This document shows, in pieces, positions 32,823-42,334 of a stretch of 51,319 nt of DNA; position 1 is the stretch's first letter; the number at the start of each line of letters is the position of its first letter. Location of the stretch: contig NZ_JAGSOH010000045.1 of assembly GCF_018139625.1 (NCBI RefSeq), forward strand, positions 1-51,319. Reading direction: 5' to 3'. Source of the stretch: Actinospica acidithermotolerans. Lineage in GTDB: Bacteria; Actinomycetota; Actinomycetes; Streptomycetales; Catenulisporaceae. A program made the position numbers and the translations under genes. Under the pieces are notes generated by a model. That model was given only the letters and a program-made list of their open reading frames with translations. It made no database searches and had not been told where the DNA came from.

Positions 32823-35201
32823 GTGATTCGAGTGCTGAGATTCCTCGCCAGGACGGGACCGTTCACATTCGTTCTTCTGGCAGCGGCGGTCTGCGCAGTC
32901 GTGGTCTTTCACGAGAGCTGGACTTTCGTGATTGGCCCGGTCGCAGCCTATGTCGTCGTCCTGGCCTGCGCGGGTGCATGGTATGGCCAGAGTGGTAGGC
33001 ATTCTTCGTCGGCGGCTCTCGTCCCGCCGGGATTCAGCCCGCCTGCACAGCTTCCACCGTTGCCCCTGTTCGTCGGCCGGGGTGACGAGCTTGAGCGCTC
33101 ATTGGCGGCCTTGCACGATGAGCGGCGGGGGACGAGAAGAGATCCGCGGATTGTCCTGGTGACCGGGCATCCCGGGATCGGAAAGACCGCCTTCGCCGTC
33201 CGACTGGCCCACGCCGTCGCCAGCGCGTGCCCAGATGGCAGCCTGTTCAGTCGAGTCGGTCGTGCGACGGTACTGCCCGGATCGACGGAGGACGAGCAGC
33301 CCGAATACGTCCAGGCGCTGATCTCAGCGCTGCGGGAAGCGCATGCAGTCGACCCGGGTGGTCATGCCTCGCTCGGAGAGTTGACGCAGGGCAAAAGGCT
33401 CTTGTTTCTCATCGACGATGTCAGCGACGAGTCAGACCTGGAGCCGCTGCTCGACGTATCGCCAGGCTGCATCGTCATCGTCACCTCGCGAAGCCGCTTA
33501 GCGCGTCTTGCGTGGACGCACGAGGTGGAACTCGGCCCTTTGACGGACACCGAGGCGGTGGATCTGCTCACCGTGATGCTCGGCGCGGACGGCGTCGACC
33601 AGGTCGCTGAGAGCAGCGGAGCCCCCGAGGAGGTCGTTCGCGCCGCCGGCAGATTCCCCTTGGCCGTGCGCATGGCGGGCATCGCCCTGGCGAACGGCCC
33701 GTTCGCCTCGCTATCCAGTGCCCTCGAACGGATCAACGAATTCCAGCCCCGGCCTGCCGTCGAGCCGTCCGACGGGCTCGACGTCGGCTACGCCTTGCTT
33801 GCCGATGAAGAGCGCACCGCGATTGATGTCATCGGGACGCTCGACGGCCAGATCCTCGCGCCGTGGACGCTGGCCGCGCTCTTGGACGCGACCGCACGAG
33901 CATCGACCTACGATGACGAATCCGCGCAGCGCATCCTCGACGCCCTTGTGCGCGTGCGCTTCCTCGAACGGTTCAGCACCGACGGCGCCAGCGTCCCGCT
34001 GTTCCGCGTGCACGACCTGATCATGGTCTATGCGCGGCGCAGAGCGGAACGACTCGGCCCGGACCACGTCGCAGCGTGCCAGCGCTCTCTCGAACTGTCA
34101 CGCTTGGCGCGCAGCGATCTTGGACTCGAACGTTCGGTCGTCCACGACGCGCTGGACGCAATGGGAAGCGGCGATTTCGACAGGGCACTGCGGCTTGCGC
34201 GTGAGAGCGTCGCGCTGGGGCGCGAGAACCGCAACCCAGCGGTCGAAACGATCGGACTGGTCACGCTCGCCGAGATTCAGATTGAGCTCGGCGGGACCCG
34301 TCAAGCGAAGGAACTCGTCCAGGCGGCGGGCCGCGTCGAGATCGAGGGCCCCTCGCCACAGGCGCTGCGCTGTATCGGGAAGATCGATCGCAGGCTCCGC
34401 AAGCTCGATCAGGCGGCCGCCGAACTTCGAGAAGCAGTGCAGTGCGCGAAAGCCGTGCATGACGACCACGAAACGGTGCATGCGCTGCGTGAACTCGCAG
34501 TCGTGTACTCCGAAGCCGACCGTCCAGACCAGGCACGCGAGGCGACCGCACAAGCGACCGAGATAGCCCGATCACTCGGCGACGCCGGCGACAGGCTCCT
34601 GGCCGGTGTGCTGTGGGCGCTCGGGCGGATACACCGCCGCGCAGGCGACTTTACCAAGGCCCTCGACGCGCTCTTAGACGCCGACGTCGTGGCCCAGCAG
34701 ACAGGCGCCCGCCTGTGGCAGGCATGGATCCGGTACGAGACCGGCAGAACACGCCTCGCGCAGGGCGCCGCCGACCAGGCATTGACCGACGGAGCAGCGG
34801 CGTTACGCCTGTTCACGGGTATGCGCCACGAATACGGCGCTGCATACTGCGAAACGCTGCTCGGTGAAGCGATGATCGACAGCTCGCAAGAGCCCACCGA
34901 GGCTGCCCGGATCCTTGAGCACGCCCTCACCACATACCAGCGATGCGGTGATCCGTGGATCGAAGCTGAGACCGCACGCATCGCAGCCGCAGTCCGCATC
35001 ATCCAAGGACGGCACGCCGAAGCCGCGCGGCTGCTTGAGACGGCCGCCGCGGCGTTCGACGACGTCGGCGACCACGGGCGTGCGGAGGCCGTCCGCAGAC
35101 AGCACCTTGCGAATCCCTGGGCGCGGCGCGGCGGCGTACGTGCTCTGCTCGGTCGCCGACGCGGCGTACTGACCGAATTGCGCCAACCGGCCGGACGATA
35201 A
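32823..35201 (+). CDS. Membrane-anchored STAND (NB-ARC-like) ATPase with TPR repeats, copy 1
   Basis: A 792-residue protein. Two membrane helices sit at ~12-29 and ~34-54. FVGRGDELERSLAAL (~83) marks the entry to an NB-ARC-type ATPase: Walker A VTGHPGIGKTAF at 114-123, Walker B RLLFLIDDV (~195-203) and sensor-like IVIVTSRSRLARL. The winged-helix part ends near HDLIMVYARRRAERLG. TPR-like helices fill ~430-760. Proteins of this design sense via the repeats and oligomerise; the N-terminus is usually the effector, here a bare membrane anchor that could form or gate a pore (inference). GTG 32823 lacks a clear ribosome-binding site and the start is uncertain. Only 12 bp separate it from its paralogue downstream. 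Confidence 0.78.
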   Translation: MIRVLRFLARTGPFTFVLLAAAVCAVVVFHESWTFVIGPVAAYVVVLACAGAWYGQSGRHSSSAALVPPGFSPPAQLPPLPLFVGRGDELERSLAALHDERRGTRRDPRIVLVTGHPGIGKTAFAVRLAHAVASACPDGSLFSRVGRATVLPGSTEDEQPEYVQALISALREAHAVDPGGHASLGELTQGKRLLFLIDDVSDESDLEPLLDVSPGCIVIVTSRSRLARLAWTHEVELGPLTDTEAVDLLTVMLGADGVDQVAESSGAPEEVVRAAGRFPLAVRMAGIALANGPFASLSSALERINEFQPRPAVEPSDGLDVGYALLADEERTAIDVIGTLDGQILAPWTLAALLDATARASTYDDESAQRILDALVRVRFLERFSTDGASVPLFRVHDLIMVYARRRAERLGPDHVAACQRSLELSRLARSDLGLERSVVHDALDAMGSGDFDRALRLARESVALGRENRNPAVETIGLVTLAEIQIELGGTRQAKELVQAAGRVEIEGPSPQALRCIGKIDRRLRKLDQAAAELREAVQCAKAVHDDHETVHALRELAVVYSEADRPDQAREATAQATEIARSLGDAGDRLLAGVLWALGRIHRRAGDFTKALDALLDADVVAQQTGARLWQAWIRYETGRTRLAQGAADQALTDGAAALRLFTGMRHEYGAAYCETLLGEAMIDSSQEPTEAARILEHALTTYQRCGDPWIEAETARIAAAVRIIQGRHAEAARLLETAAAAFDDVGDHGRAEAVRRQHLANPWARRGGVRALLGRRRGVLTELRQPAGR

Positions 35202-35213
35202 GCGGCCTGCGAC

Positions 35214-38000
35214 ATGCGACGACTCCGCCGTAAGATCAGCAGGCGTGCGCGCCTGATCGCGCTGGCGATCACCGGATTCGCCTTGATCAGCGTGGCGCCG
35301 CTCGGCGGCCTCTTCGCTACGTGGACCACGGCCAAGTCTCTGCAGGTGTACGCGACGCTCGGCGGCGGAGTCCTGGCAGCGGTCGCCGCCATGATGGCTA
35401 CGAAGGACGAGCCGCGCGGCCAGATCCCGAGGCGCCTGCCTAAAGGGGCCGAGGTGTTCATCGGCCGCGAGCGCGACCTTGAGAAACTGCACGCGCTCTA
35501 CGCGGAGCAGACGGTCGCGGGACCGAGCCGCTCTGCCGCCTCCGTGAGCTCCGGTCATTCCGCGCGCGCCCGCACGATCCTGATTCACGGCCAGCCAGGG
35601 GTCGGCAAACGCGAGTTGGCCCGAGCATTCGCGGCGAGCATCGAAGCCGACCACCCGGACGGATCACTCTACTTCGACCTGGCTACCGCGACCGTGCCCA
35701 AAGGGCCGGGCGAGGTGCTCGGCGCGATGCTGCTGGCGCTCGGGGTGGAGCCCGGGGCAACGACCGAGGAGAGGATACGGCAGTTCCTGACGCGCACCTC
35801 CCGCCGTGACGTACTGATCCTGTTGGAAAACGCCACCGACCTCGATCAGGTCAAGAACCTGGTACCGAACCACCCCGGGTGCACGGTCGTGATCACCAGC
35901 CAGCGCACGCTCGGCGGCAGCTTCGGCCCTCGCTCGATACGGATCAGCCTTCCGGATTCGAGCAGCGCCGCGCGCATGCTCTACGCCCACGGTTCACTGC
36001 GGGCGAACACCGACCCGCTTGAGGTCGCCGAAGTCATCGAACTGTGCGGGCGGCTGCCGTCCGCGCTCCACGTCGGGGGTCAGCTCATCGCGGGAGACCC
36101 AACCGCACTCGCTGATCTGCCGGCCCGCCTCGGGCCCGAGCACGGGCGGCTGCGCGCCCTATGCGGCGTGGACGGCCCGGTGGAACAGGAGATTCGCCAG
36201 TCATACGACCGGCTCGGACAGCGGGAACAGCGCGCGCTGCGCCATCTCGCGCTGGTCGACTCGACCACCTTCTTGCCTTGGGTGCTCATTCCATTGCTCG
36301 GCCTCACCTACGACGAGGCCACCGCGGTGATGAAACGGCTCGCCGAGGTGGAGTTGGTCCAGCGCGTCGCCGCTGACAGGCTGCTGGGGATTTACCGGTA
36401 CCGGCTTCACGCCCTCACGCGCAGCTTCGCCCGAACCGAGCTCGACGAACGGGAAACCACTGCAGAGCAGGAAACCGCACGGCAGAACCTCGATACCCGG
36501 TTTTTAGCGGTAACCGAACTGATCCTGGCCCGCCTCGAACCGCAGCCGGCCGGCCTGGGAGCTGTCGGCCCGTTGCCCGTGCCCGGCTTCGAGCACGCGA
36601 TCGTCCAGCTCTCCACCCACCCCGATCATTGGGTTCGCGCCGAGTACGGCAACCTGGTGCGCGGCGTCGAGATTGCTTACCAAGAGAAGAACTGGGCCCT
36701 GTGCTGGCGCATCGGAGCGCGACTCGGCGGCTGCGTGCCCCAGTACGTGGACATGGCCGACTGCCGGCGCGCCTTCACGAAGGCCTACAAGGCCGCGAAC
36801 GCAGACGGCAGCAACTCCGGCGGCATCCGCGTCAAGATCGCCCACGCCGCCTACCTCGGCGCAGTCGAAAATTACGCCGCTGCTCTCAACCTCCTCGCCG
36901 AGGTGGACCAGCTCATCAGCGCGTACACTCCCGCCACGGCAGAAGACCCGAACCCTCACTCCCTGCGCGCCGCACAGCTGCGGACCGAGGGCGAGATCTG
37001 GTTGCAGGCCGCCTGCTACCACCGCGGACAAGCAAGGCTTCACACGGCGCTCGAACAAGCACAGGCCTGTGACGACGAGACAGAGAGGCGCCGCATCGAA
37101 GTGCTGGCCGCCGAAGCGGCCTCCGCGCTCAGCCCGGAGCAATGGCTGACAGAACCCGCCCATGCCGGTCCTGGCCCGACCGACGACAGGGCCCTGTTCC
37201 GCACCTATCTGGCACGCGCGGAATGGGCCCGGCGCAAGATGCGATGGGACGAGGCGCGCACATCACTGACGTCGGCGCGCGATGTCAACCACGGGGACGC
37301 ACGACGGCGTGCAGCAGTCGAGTACCGGTTCGCGAAATTACGGCTCAGCCAATGCCGCGATGCCGAGAGCCCGAACCTCCAGGCCGAGCACGCTGCCGAC
37401 GCCCTCGTCCACGCCGCGACCGCCGCATACCGCTTCAACCGCATGGACAACCACGCCGGCGAGATCCGCGCCAGATGCATGATCGTGCTCGCCTACATCG
37501 AAATCGGCGAGCTCGAAGAGGCCGCGCTCCACAGCGCCCAAGCTCGCCAGAAGCTCGAGACGCTAAGAGCCGTTCCCGGCGATGCCGGCGAGAGCGTGAG
37601 CGCGCTGGGCGCGAGAATCGACCGCGCCGAAGGACTGCTCGAATACTGCTCCAGACAGTTCACCAACGCACGGATGCACCTCAGCCACGCACACCAGGCG
37701 TTCACCGAACTCGGGGACTGGTGGGCGGCAGCGGAGTGCGAGCTCTACCTCGGCCTCGTCATGCACGAACTCGGCGAGACAACCAAGGCCAACGCCCGAC
37801 TCTGGGCCGCACGCGACGCGTTCGAGATCTGCGGGGATGAGTTCAACCTCAGCCGCGTCAAAGATGCGCTGGCCGCCATCGCACTCGACGCCACGCCGAA
37901 CCGGCGTCCTAGGCGCGGCCCTGCGGTGAAGTCCCGGTCCTTGGCGATCTATGCCGGCGCAGGCGCGAGGCGCTCTGGCCGACGGAACAATGCACGCTGA
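35214..38000 (+). CDS. Membrane-anchored STAND-like protein with TPR repeats, copy 2, degenerate ATPase motifs
   Basis: A 928-residue paralogue of the preceding protein, with the same order: basic N-terminus, two membrane helices (~13-32 and ~43-61), VFIGRERDLEKLHALY, a nucleotide-binding domain, winged helix and long TPR region. The ATPase signatures are altered: Walker A is GQPGVGKRE (Thr/Ser after Lys is Arg), and Walker B reads VLILLENATDL without the acidic pair. It may bind but not hydrolyse ATP and work as a partner of the intact copy 1. The TPR part (for example LFRTYLARAEWARRKMRWDE) is ~170 residues longer. The two genes are an adjacent, co-oriented pair, most likely one operon. Confidence 0.76.
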   Translation: MRRLRRKISRRARLIALAITGFALISVAPLGGLFATWTTAKSLQVYATLGGGVLAAVAAMMATKDEPRGQIPRRLPKGAEVFIGRERDLEKLHALYAEQTVAGPSRSAASVSSGHSARARTILIHGQPGVGKRELARAFAASIEADHPDGSLYFDLATATVPKGPGEVLGAMLLALGVEPGATTEERIRQFLTRTSRRDVLILLENATDLDQVKNLVPNHPGCTVVITSQRTLGGSFGPRSIRISLPDSSSAARMLYAHGSLRANTDPLEVAEVIELCGRLPSALHVGGQLIAGDPTALADLPARLGPEHGRLRALCGVDGPVEQEIRQSYDRLGQREQRALRHLALVDSTTFLPWVLIPLLGLTYDEATAVMKRLAEVELVQRVAADRLLGIYRYRLHALTRSFARTELDERETTAEQETARQNLDTRFLAVTELILARLEPQPAGLGAVGPLPVPGFEHAIVQLSTHPDHWVRAEYGNLVRGVEIAYQEKNWALCWRIGARLGGCVPQYVDMADCRRAFTKAYKAANADGSNSGGIRVKIAHAAYLGAVENYAAALNLLAEVDQLISAYTPATAEDPNPHSLRAAQLRTEGEIWLQAACYHRGQARLHTALEQAQACDDETERRRIEVLAAEAASALSPEQWLTEPAHAGPGPTDDRALFRTYLARAEWARRKMRWDEARTSLTSARDVNHGDARRRAAVEYRFAKLRLSQCRDAESPNLQAEHAADALVHAATAAYRFNRMDNHAGEIRARCMIVLAYIEIGELEEAALHSAQARQKLETLRAVPGDAGESVSALGARIDRAEGLLEYCSRQFTNARMHLSHAHQAFTELGDWWAAAECELYLGLVMHELGETTKANARLWAARDAFEICGDEFNLSRVKDALAAIALDATPNRRPRRGPAVKSRSLAIYAGAGARRSGRRNNAR

Positions 38001-38217
38001 GCTGCATGAACAGCCAACCACTACGCAGCGGACGCTCTACCGACAATCTCTATGGCCCTCCCCACGCCATCGCTCTGCCGCGACCTCCGCGCAGCGCGCC
38101 GGGTCAGTGTCCGTGCCGTTCGCCAGAAGGCTCCTGGGTATGCCAGCCCGATCCGCGGCGCAAGCTCACGAGTGAGCCTCTTGACGGGCGTGCGTCCCGC
38201 GTGCCTGCTGCTGGCAG
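38001..38217. other. Short convergent intergenic region
   Basis: It lies between the second STAND gene and the convergent SUKH-like gene. No hairpin strong enough to call a terminator was found, and no gene is seen. Confidence 0.3.
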
Positions 38218-39060
38218 TCAGGTCCAGGCGGGTTCGCCGCGATGCGTCGTGATCTTCAGGACTTCGCAGCCCATGCGCTCGACCGCGTCGAGTATCACCG
38301 CTCGAGCCTTGGCTTCGTCGTCGGGCGGGTAGGCGATGCGGATCTGGTGGCCGTAGGCGGTCTCGTAGGTCAAGCGCCATCCGTGCTCGGGCGCGGCGAA
38401 GTGGTCCTGGTGGACGTCGCCGTTGTCGTAGGCGCGGCGGTCGAGCGTCGGGGCGAGGGCGTTGCGCAAGATGCGTAGCCGCTCGGAATACGGATGCCGG
38501 CCGTAGTCGAGTTTGATGTAGACGTGCTTGAGCTCGCGGTACGGATCGAACCAGGGCGCGGGCTGGTCGGGCTCGCGAGGGCTGAAGACCGTGGTCTCGA
38601 TGCGGCCGGCCAGCCATCCGGCCAGGAACTCGACCGCGCCGACCGGAAAGACGTCGTAGCTCCAGCTCCGCTGGTTCCAGGCGATCGTCGTCCACTGGTC
38701 GGGCTCGCCCTCGGTCAGCCAGCACAGGCGGTCCCCGTTGTCGGTGCCCGCCCATTCCAGCAGGCCGCCTGGTTCGGGGTAGATCGCGTACGGGCTGTCC
38801 TCGGGATTCTCCTCGCGGAACGAGTGCTCGGAATCGAGGATGTCACGGGCGCTTCGCATCAGTAGATCGCGTGAGCCGAAGGGCGTGAGTGGGGTGATGA
38901 AGTCGACGAACTGCCCCAGGCCGTAGGCCTCGATGAGCTGTTTGAAGTCCGCGGGTAGGGCCAGTCCCAGTTCGGCTTCGACACTGTGCCAGTCCCCGCG
39001 TGCGTCAACGGGAGCAGCGGGCGGCGGCACCAGGCGGGTCAGCTCGTCGAATGCGGTCAC
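38218..39060 (-). CDS. SUKH (SMI1/KNR4)-like protein
   Basis: A 280-residue soluble protein. DWHSVEAELGLALPADFKQL followed by IEAYGLGQFVDFITPLTPFG, YPEPGGLLEWAGTDNGDRLC and WLAGRI is the SUKH pattern: a helix with an E-x-x-L-G-x-x-L-P-x-D-y signature, then a beta-rich core. SUKH proteins are often immunity proteins against nuclease-type toxins, and no matching toxin gene is adjacent. The C-terminal ~90 residues (YIKLDYGRHPYSERLRILRN on) are a separate segment I do not recognise. The GTG start is chosen because the SUKH helix begins ~25 residues in. The opposite strand is extensively open here, but its composition marks it as a shadow. Confidence 0.7.
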   Translation of the reverse strand: MTAFDELTRLVPPPAAPVDARGDWHSVEAELGLALPADFKQLIEAYGLGQFVDFITPLTPFGSRDLLMRSARDILDSEHSFREENPEDSPYAIYPEPGGLLEWAGTDNGDRLCWLTEGEPDQWTTIAWNQRSWSYDVFPVGAVEFLAGWLAGRIETTVFSPREPDQPAPWFDPYRELKHVYIKLDYGRHPYSERLRILRNALAPTLDRRAYDNGDVHQDHFAAPEHGWRLTYETAYGHQIRIAYPPDDEAKARAVILDAVERMGCEVLKITTHRGEPAWT

Positions 39061-39127
39061 GCCGCGAGTCTAGGCCCATACATAGCTGGCTCGAGCGTTC
39101 GCCATGAGGTGCGCGGCCTGGGACAGG

Positions 39128-39664
39128 TCACTCCGTTGCAAGGGCGTACCGCGCGGCGTGTTGGAAGGCCTTGTCAGGGCCGCGCTTCGCCTTGGCCGCG
39201 ACCGTGAAGCGTTCCTGCAGGGGCGCGTTCTCGCCGGTGCCGCTGCCGACGGCGGCCTTGGTCCATTCGGTGACGATCATCTCCCATTCCCGCATGGCGG
39301 TGCGCAGGTCCTCGGCGGCGTCGGCCGCGTGGCCTGGCCCTGCGATGGTCACCGCGGCGGTCGCGGCGCTGAAGTGGGTCCAGGCTTCGTGGACCTCGCG
39401 GTATTGCGATTGCCAGTCGGCCGGTGTGCTCTCGGGATCGAGGAGGTGGTCGCTTGCTCGCCAGAGCTCGCGGGCGAGAGCCTTGGTCGTGGTGATCAGA
39501 TCCTGGTAGGCAGCGCGACGCATCTCATCGCGCCAGCGGGTGCGATCGTTGGCGTGCTGCGAACGTTGAGACCTGGCTTGCCCCAGGACTGATACGACGC
39601 CACCGCCGAGGCCTCCGATGGCACCGACCCCTGTTCCGATGATCGCCGCGATGCTCGCATCCAC
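39128..39664 (-). CDS. Small membrane-tethered protein of unknown function
   Basis: A protein of about 178 residues. The N-terminus is Gly/Ala-rich and hydrophobic (ASIAAIIGTGVGAIGGLGGG), then helical and charged (RDEMRRAAYQDLITTTKALA, AWTHFSAATAAVTIAGPGHA). It looks like a cytoplasmic helical bundle tethered by one N-terminal membrane helix, a design common in actinobacteria, and no specific family is named. The GTG at 39664 is preferred because the membrane segment starts right there. TTATAT 10 bp upstream could be a -10 for a leaderless mRNA, and an in-frame start at 39688 is the alternative. It runs in the same direction as the SUKH-like gene, 67 bp upstream of it. Confidence 0.5.
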   Translation of the reverse strand: MDASIAAIIGTGVGAIGGLGGGVVSVLGQARSQRSQHANDRTRWRDEMRRAAYQDLITTTKALARELWRASDHLLDPESTPADWQSQYREVHEAWTHFSAATAAVTIAGPGHAADAAEDLRTAMREWEMIVTEWTKAAVGSGTGENAPLQERFTVAAKAKRGPDKAFQHAARYALATE

Positions 39665-39820
39665 CCAGTGGATATAACAGACACGCAAGACACTGGTCCA
39701 CGGCGCGCGGGGGTTGTGCGGGCGCTACGGGGTCCCCAGGGCTGCTCGCGATTCGCCTCAGTTTGTTGGTATTCGAAGGGCTGGGCCGGGGTTGAGCCGT
39801 GTGTGGTCGTTGCGACTCGG

Positions 39821-40621
39821 TTAGCTCGGCGCTATACGACTGAGTGACCAGCGGCGGGCGGGGAAGTCGAAGAGCCAGTTCGCCTGGCGGATGGTCGGGT
39901 AGCCGAGGATGAGGTCCATGGGCAGGTCGAGGGTCGCGTTCACGGGTGAGAGGTCGATCGCGGCGACTGTGTGGGCGGTGAACTGTGCGCCACCGATCAC
40001 CGGTCCTGTCATCAGGAATATCGGTGTCTGGAAGGAGGCGCCGGTGGCGTCGGTTCCGGTGGAGGTTCCGGCGGGCTCGAACAGCCGGGGGTGTTTGTCG
40101 ATAAACGTCTGGTCGACGATGGTCAGTCCGGCTCCGGTATCGAAGCATGCCTGGGCTTGGGCGTCGGTCCAGTCGAGTTCGACGTAGCAGTGCTTGCGTT
40201 CGTCCATGACCAGTGGCAGCGCGGCGTCCGGGTGGGGGGAAGCCTCGATGCGTAGCTGCTGATGAGCGAGGTCGAAGCGGCAGCAGGCGCTGGCGAGGAT
40301 GTCCATACCGAGCAGGTCGCGGGCCCCGGGTTGGGCCGCGGCTACCCGGACCACCTCAAGGTCTTGGGCGTGTAGCGGGCCTACGGCCAGTTCCGAGATG
40401 CAGACCAGTTCGTTGCTGGTTTCGGCGACCGCGCCGTAGGAGGCCTCAGTGCGCACCGTCGCCAGGCCCGCCGTGTGTGGATCGGTGAGCAGTTGGCTGC
40501 GTGCTGCCCCGGTGTCCAGGAGAAATCTGCGCGGGCGCCCGTCCACGGTGGCGTCGATGAGGACTTCGGCGGCTTCAGACTCGTCCGGGTCGGGTGCAAT
40601 GATCAGTGGGATGTCCTGCAC
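39821..40621 (-). CDS. Retropepsin-like aspartic protease with two active-site motifs
   Basis: A 266-residue protein with two DTGA motifs: FLLDTGAARS (Asp36) and ACFDTGAGLTIVD (Asp161). Each is followed by the family's second signature, DLLGMDILAS (~103) and MDLILGYPTI. This is the layout of a single-chain, two-lobed aspartyl protease, in contrast to most retropepsins, which have one motif and dimerise. No signal peptide or membrane helix is seen, so it would act in the cytoplasm. The substrate is unknown. The GTG start (40621) puts the first motif at the usual distance. It lies next to the integrase with no obvious operon partner. Confidence 0.75.
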   Translation of the reverse strand: MQDIPLIIAPDPDESEAAEVLIDATVDGRPRRFLLDTGAARSQLLTDPHTAGLATVRTEASYGAVAETSNELVCISELAVGPLHAQDLEVVRVAAAQPGARDLLGMDILASACCRFDLAHQQLRIEASPHPDAALPLVMDERKHCYVELDWTDAQAQACFDTGAGLTIVDQTFIDKHPRLFEPAGTSTGTDATGASFQTPIFLMTGPVIGGAQFTAHTVAAIDLSPVNATLDLPMDLILGYPTIRQANWLFDFPARRWSLSRIAPS

Positions 40622-41044
40622 TCGGCGAGCCTATCGCCGCCGAATCTGGTGTGCCGTTTCTGCCGGTGCGGTGGAGTGGGGTGGCCGGCGGGGCTGTGAG
40701 TAAGGGGCGTCCCCGGCGCTCATCGAGTTGGTGTGAAGAACAACGAGAAGCAGGCCAGGGGCACCGTCCCTCGGCTTAGCCGCTCGCGCCGGGCGGGGGA
40801 GGTGACGCGACCGTTCCCACGGAAGATTAGTGCGTCCCGGTTCCGCGCGAGGCACTTGGGAGCCGCAGCGATCCGCGGCGTCGGCGCCATCCTGAGGTTC
40901 CCACGGCGGAGCTCGCAGGGCGGGGCGCAGGTCGGTGCCCGTAGGCATCACGCTCGCTTGTGCGCCGGAAAGTGCTTCGAGCCTGGCTTTTCGGGCCCTT
41001 CGTGATCATTATGGGGTGTAGGGATCTGTGCGGCTGGTGACGTG
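40622..41044. other. Region upstream of the integrase gene
   Basis: About 420 bases without a convincing gene. A basic open frame at 40733-41005 starts MKNNEKQARGTVPRLSRSRR, the sort of short Arg-rich protein that could be an excisionase. However, it lacks a ribosome-binding site and any HTH pattern, so I do not call it. The end near 41000 (CGTGATCATTATGGGGTGTA) is A+T-rich and may hold the integrase promoter. Confidence 0.35.
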
Positions 41045-42334
41045 ATGGCGTACGTGGAGCGTTGCGGGCGGGTGTGGCGGGGCCGTTGGCTGCTGGCCGA
41101 TGGGCACCGGTACGGGAGCCGGTCCGGTTTCGCGACGAGGCGGGAGGCCAAGCGTTTCGCGGATGCGCGCGAGGTCGGTGAGCGCGCGCTGGCTGAGGCT
41201 CTGGTCGAGGAGCGGGAGACGGCCGTGGAGCCGCTGGTCACGGTCGGGGCGTGGTGGGAGCGGTGGTTCCCGGTGCAGGATCTGGCGCCGAGCACGCTTG
41301 AGACGTACGCGCAGCAGTACCGCCACCACATCGCTCCGCGGTTCGGTGAGGTGCCGGTCGAGCTGGTCACGGGTCTGGATCTGGCGGGTTTCTCGCGCGA
41401 TCTGCGGCGAGGAGGTTTGTCGCCGTCGAGCGTGACGGTGACCATGAGTGTGCTGCGCGACCTGCTGGGCGATGCCGCCGCCGAAGGCGTGATTCCGGCG
41501 GCTCCGAAGATGCCCGGGCGGGGCCGTAGCCGGCGCGCGCCGGTGTCGGTGCGCCCGGGGCGGGTGCTGGATCTCGAGACCGTGCTGCGGGTGTGCGCGC
41601 GTCTGCCCGGGCAGTTCGCGCTGATGGTGGTGGTCGGTGCGTTCACCGGGATGCGCTGGGGTGAGGTGTGCGCGATGCGCTGCGTGTTCCTGCACCTGCC
41701 GCAGACCGGTGACGCGCCCAGTGGGGCGGGTTCGGCGTGGTACGAGGTCCACGCCCGGGTCGGGGCGGTGCACGAGGACGTGCATGCCCGCCGCTACTTC
41801 GGCCCGCCCAAGGGCGGACGCGGGCGTGTCGTGGATCTGCCGCCGTTCCTGGCCGGACTGCTGGCCCGGCACGTCCAGGCGGCCGGCGGGCGGGAGCTGT
41901 TGTTCGTCAACCGGTGTGAGGGGCCGATCCGGCACACCGACTGGCTCCATACCTGGCACGCCGCGTGCGAAGGAGACGGGAGCCGCGCCGGTGGCGAGGG
42001 CGGTGCACTGTGCCCGGGGGCGCGGTTCCATGACCTGCGTCACTCCCACGCCACGATGCTCGCCGAGCTCGGGGTGCCCGAGGCCCTGCGTGATGAGCGG
42101 CTCGGGCACCACCAGCCGGGGGCGCGCTCGATTTACACCCACACCACCCCCGCCATGCGCACCGCGATGATCGCGCAGCTGGAGGCCAGGTGGACGCAAG
42201 CTGTCGCACGGTCCGGCATTGACGTGGAGCGGCTGTTCGCCGACGACGGCCGCGCCCGGATCGCGGAGCACGGCAGGGCAGGGTCCGGCTCCTCCCATGC
42301 TCGGTGCGGACGCGGGGTGGCGGCTGGATCCTGA
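41045..42334 (+). CDS. Tyrosine recombinase / integrase
   Basis: A 429-residue integrase with all parts. An N-terminal arm-binding region (MAYVERCGRVWRGRWLLADG) is followed by a SAM-like core-binding domain (AWWERWFPVQDLAPSTLETY), and a catalytic domain with Arg in AFTGMRWGEVCAMR, HDLRHSH with His-x-x-Arg, LGHHQPG and nucleophile Tyr in RSIYTHTTPAM. It should integrate and excise a mobile element at short att sites. It lies about 6 kb inside the right boundary repeat, and no tRNA gene flanks it. ATG 41045 or GTG 41042 are both possible. There is no adjacent excisionase or relaxase gene, so the island may not be self-transmissible. Confidence 0.88.
   Translation: MAYVERCGRVWRGRWLLADGHRYGSRSGFATRREAKRFADAREVGERALAEALVEERETAVEPLVTVGAWWERWFPVQDLAPSTLETYAQQYRHHIAPRFGEVPVELVTGLDLAGFSRDLRRGGLSPSSVTVTMSVLRDLLGDAAAEGVIPAAPKMPGRGRSRRAPVSVRPGRVLDLETVLRVCARLPGQFALMVVVGAFTGMRWGEVCAMRCVFLHLPQTGDAPSGAGSAWYEVHARVGAVHEDVHARRYFGPPKGGRGRVVDLPPFLAGLLARHVQAAGGRELLFVNRCEGPIRHTDWLHTWHAACEGDGSRAGGEGGALCPGARFHDLRHSHATMLAELGVPEALRDERLGHHQPGARSIYTHTTPAMRTAMIAQLEARWTQAVARSGIDVERLFADDGRARIAEHGRAGSGSSHARCGRGVAAGS

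Noticed and set aside
40733-41005. Possible small excisionase gene before the integrase
   Set aside because: There is no ribosome-binding site and no HTH-like pattern, and the product is simply Arg-rich. It was left as a note in the gap entry.
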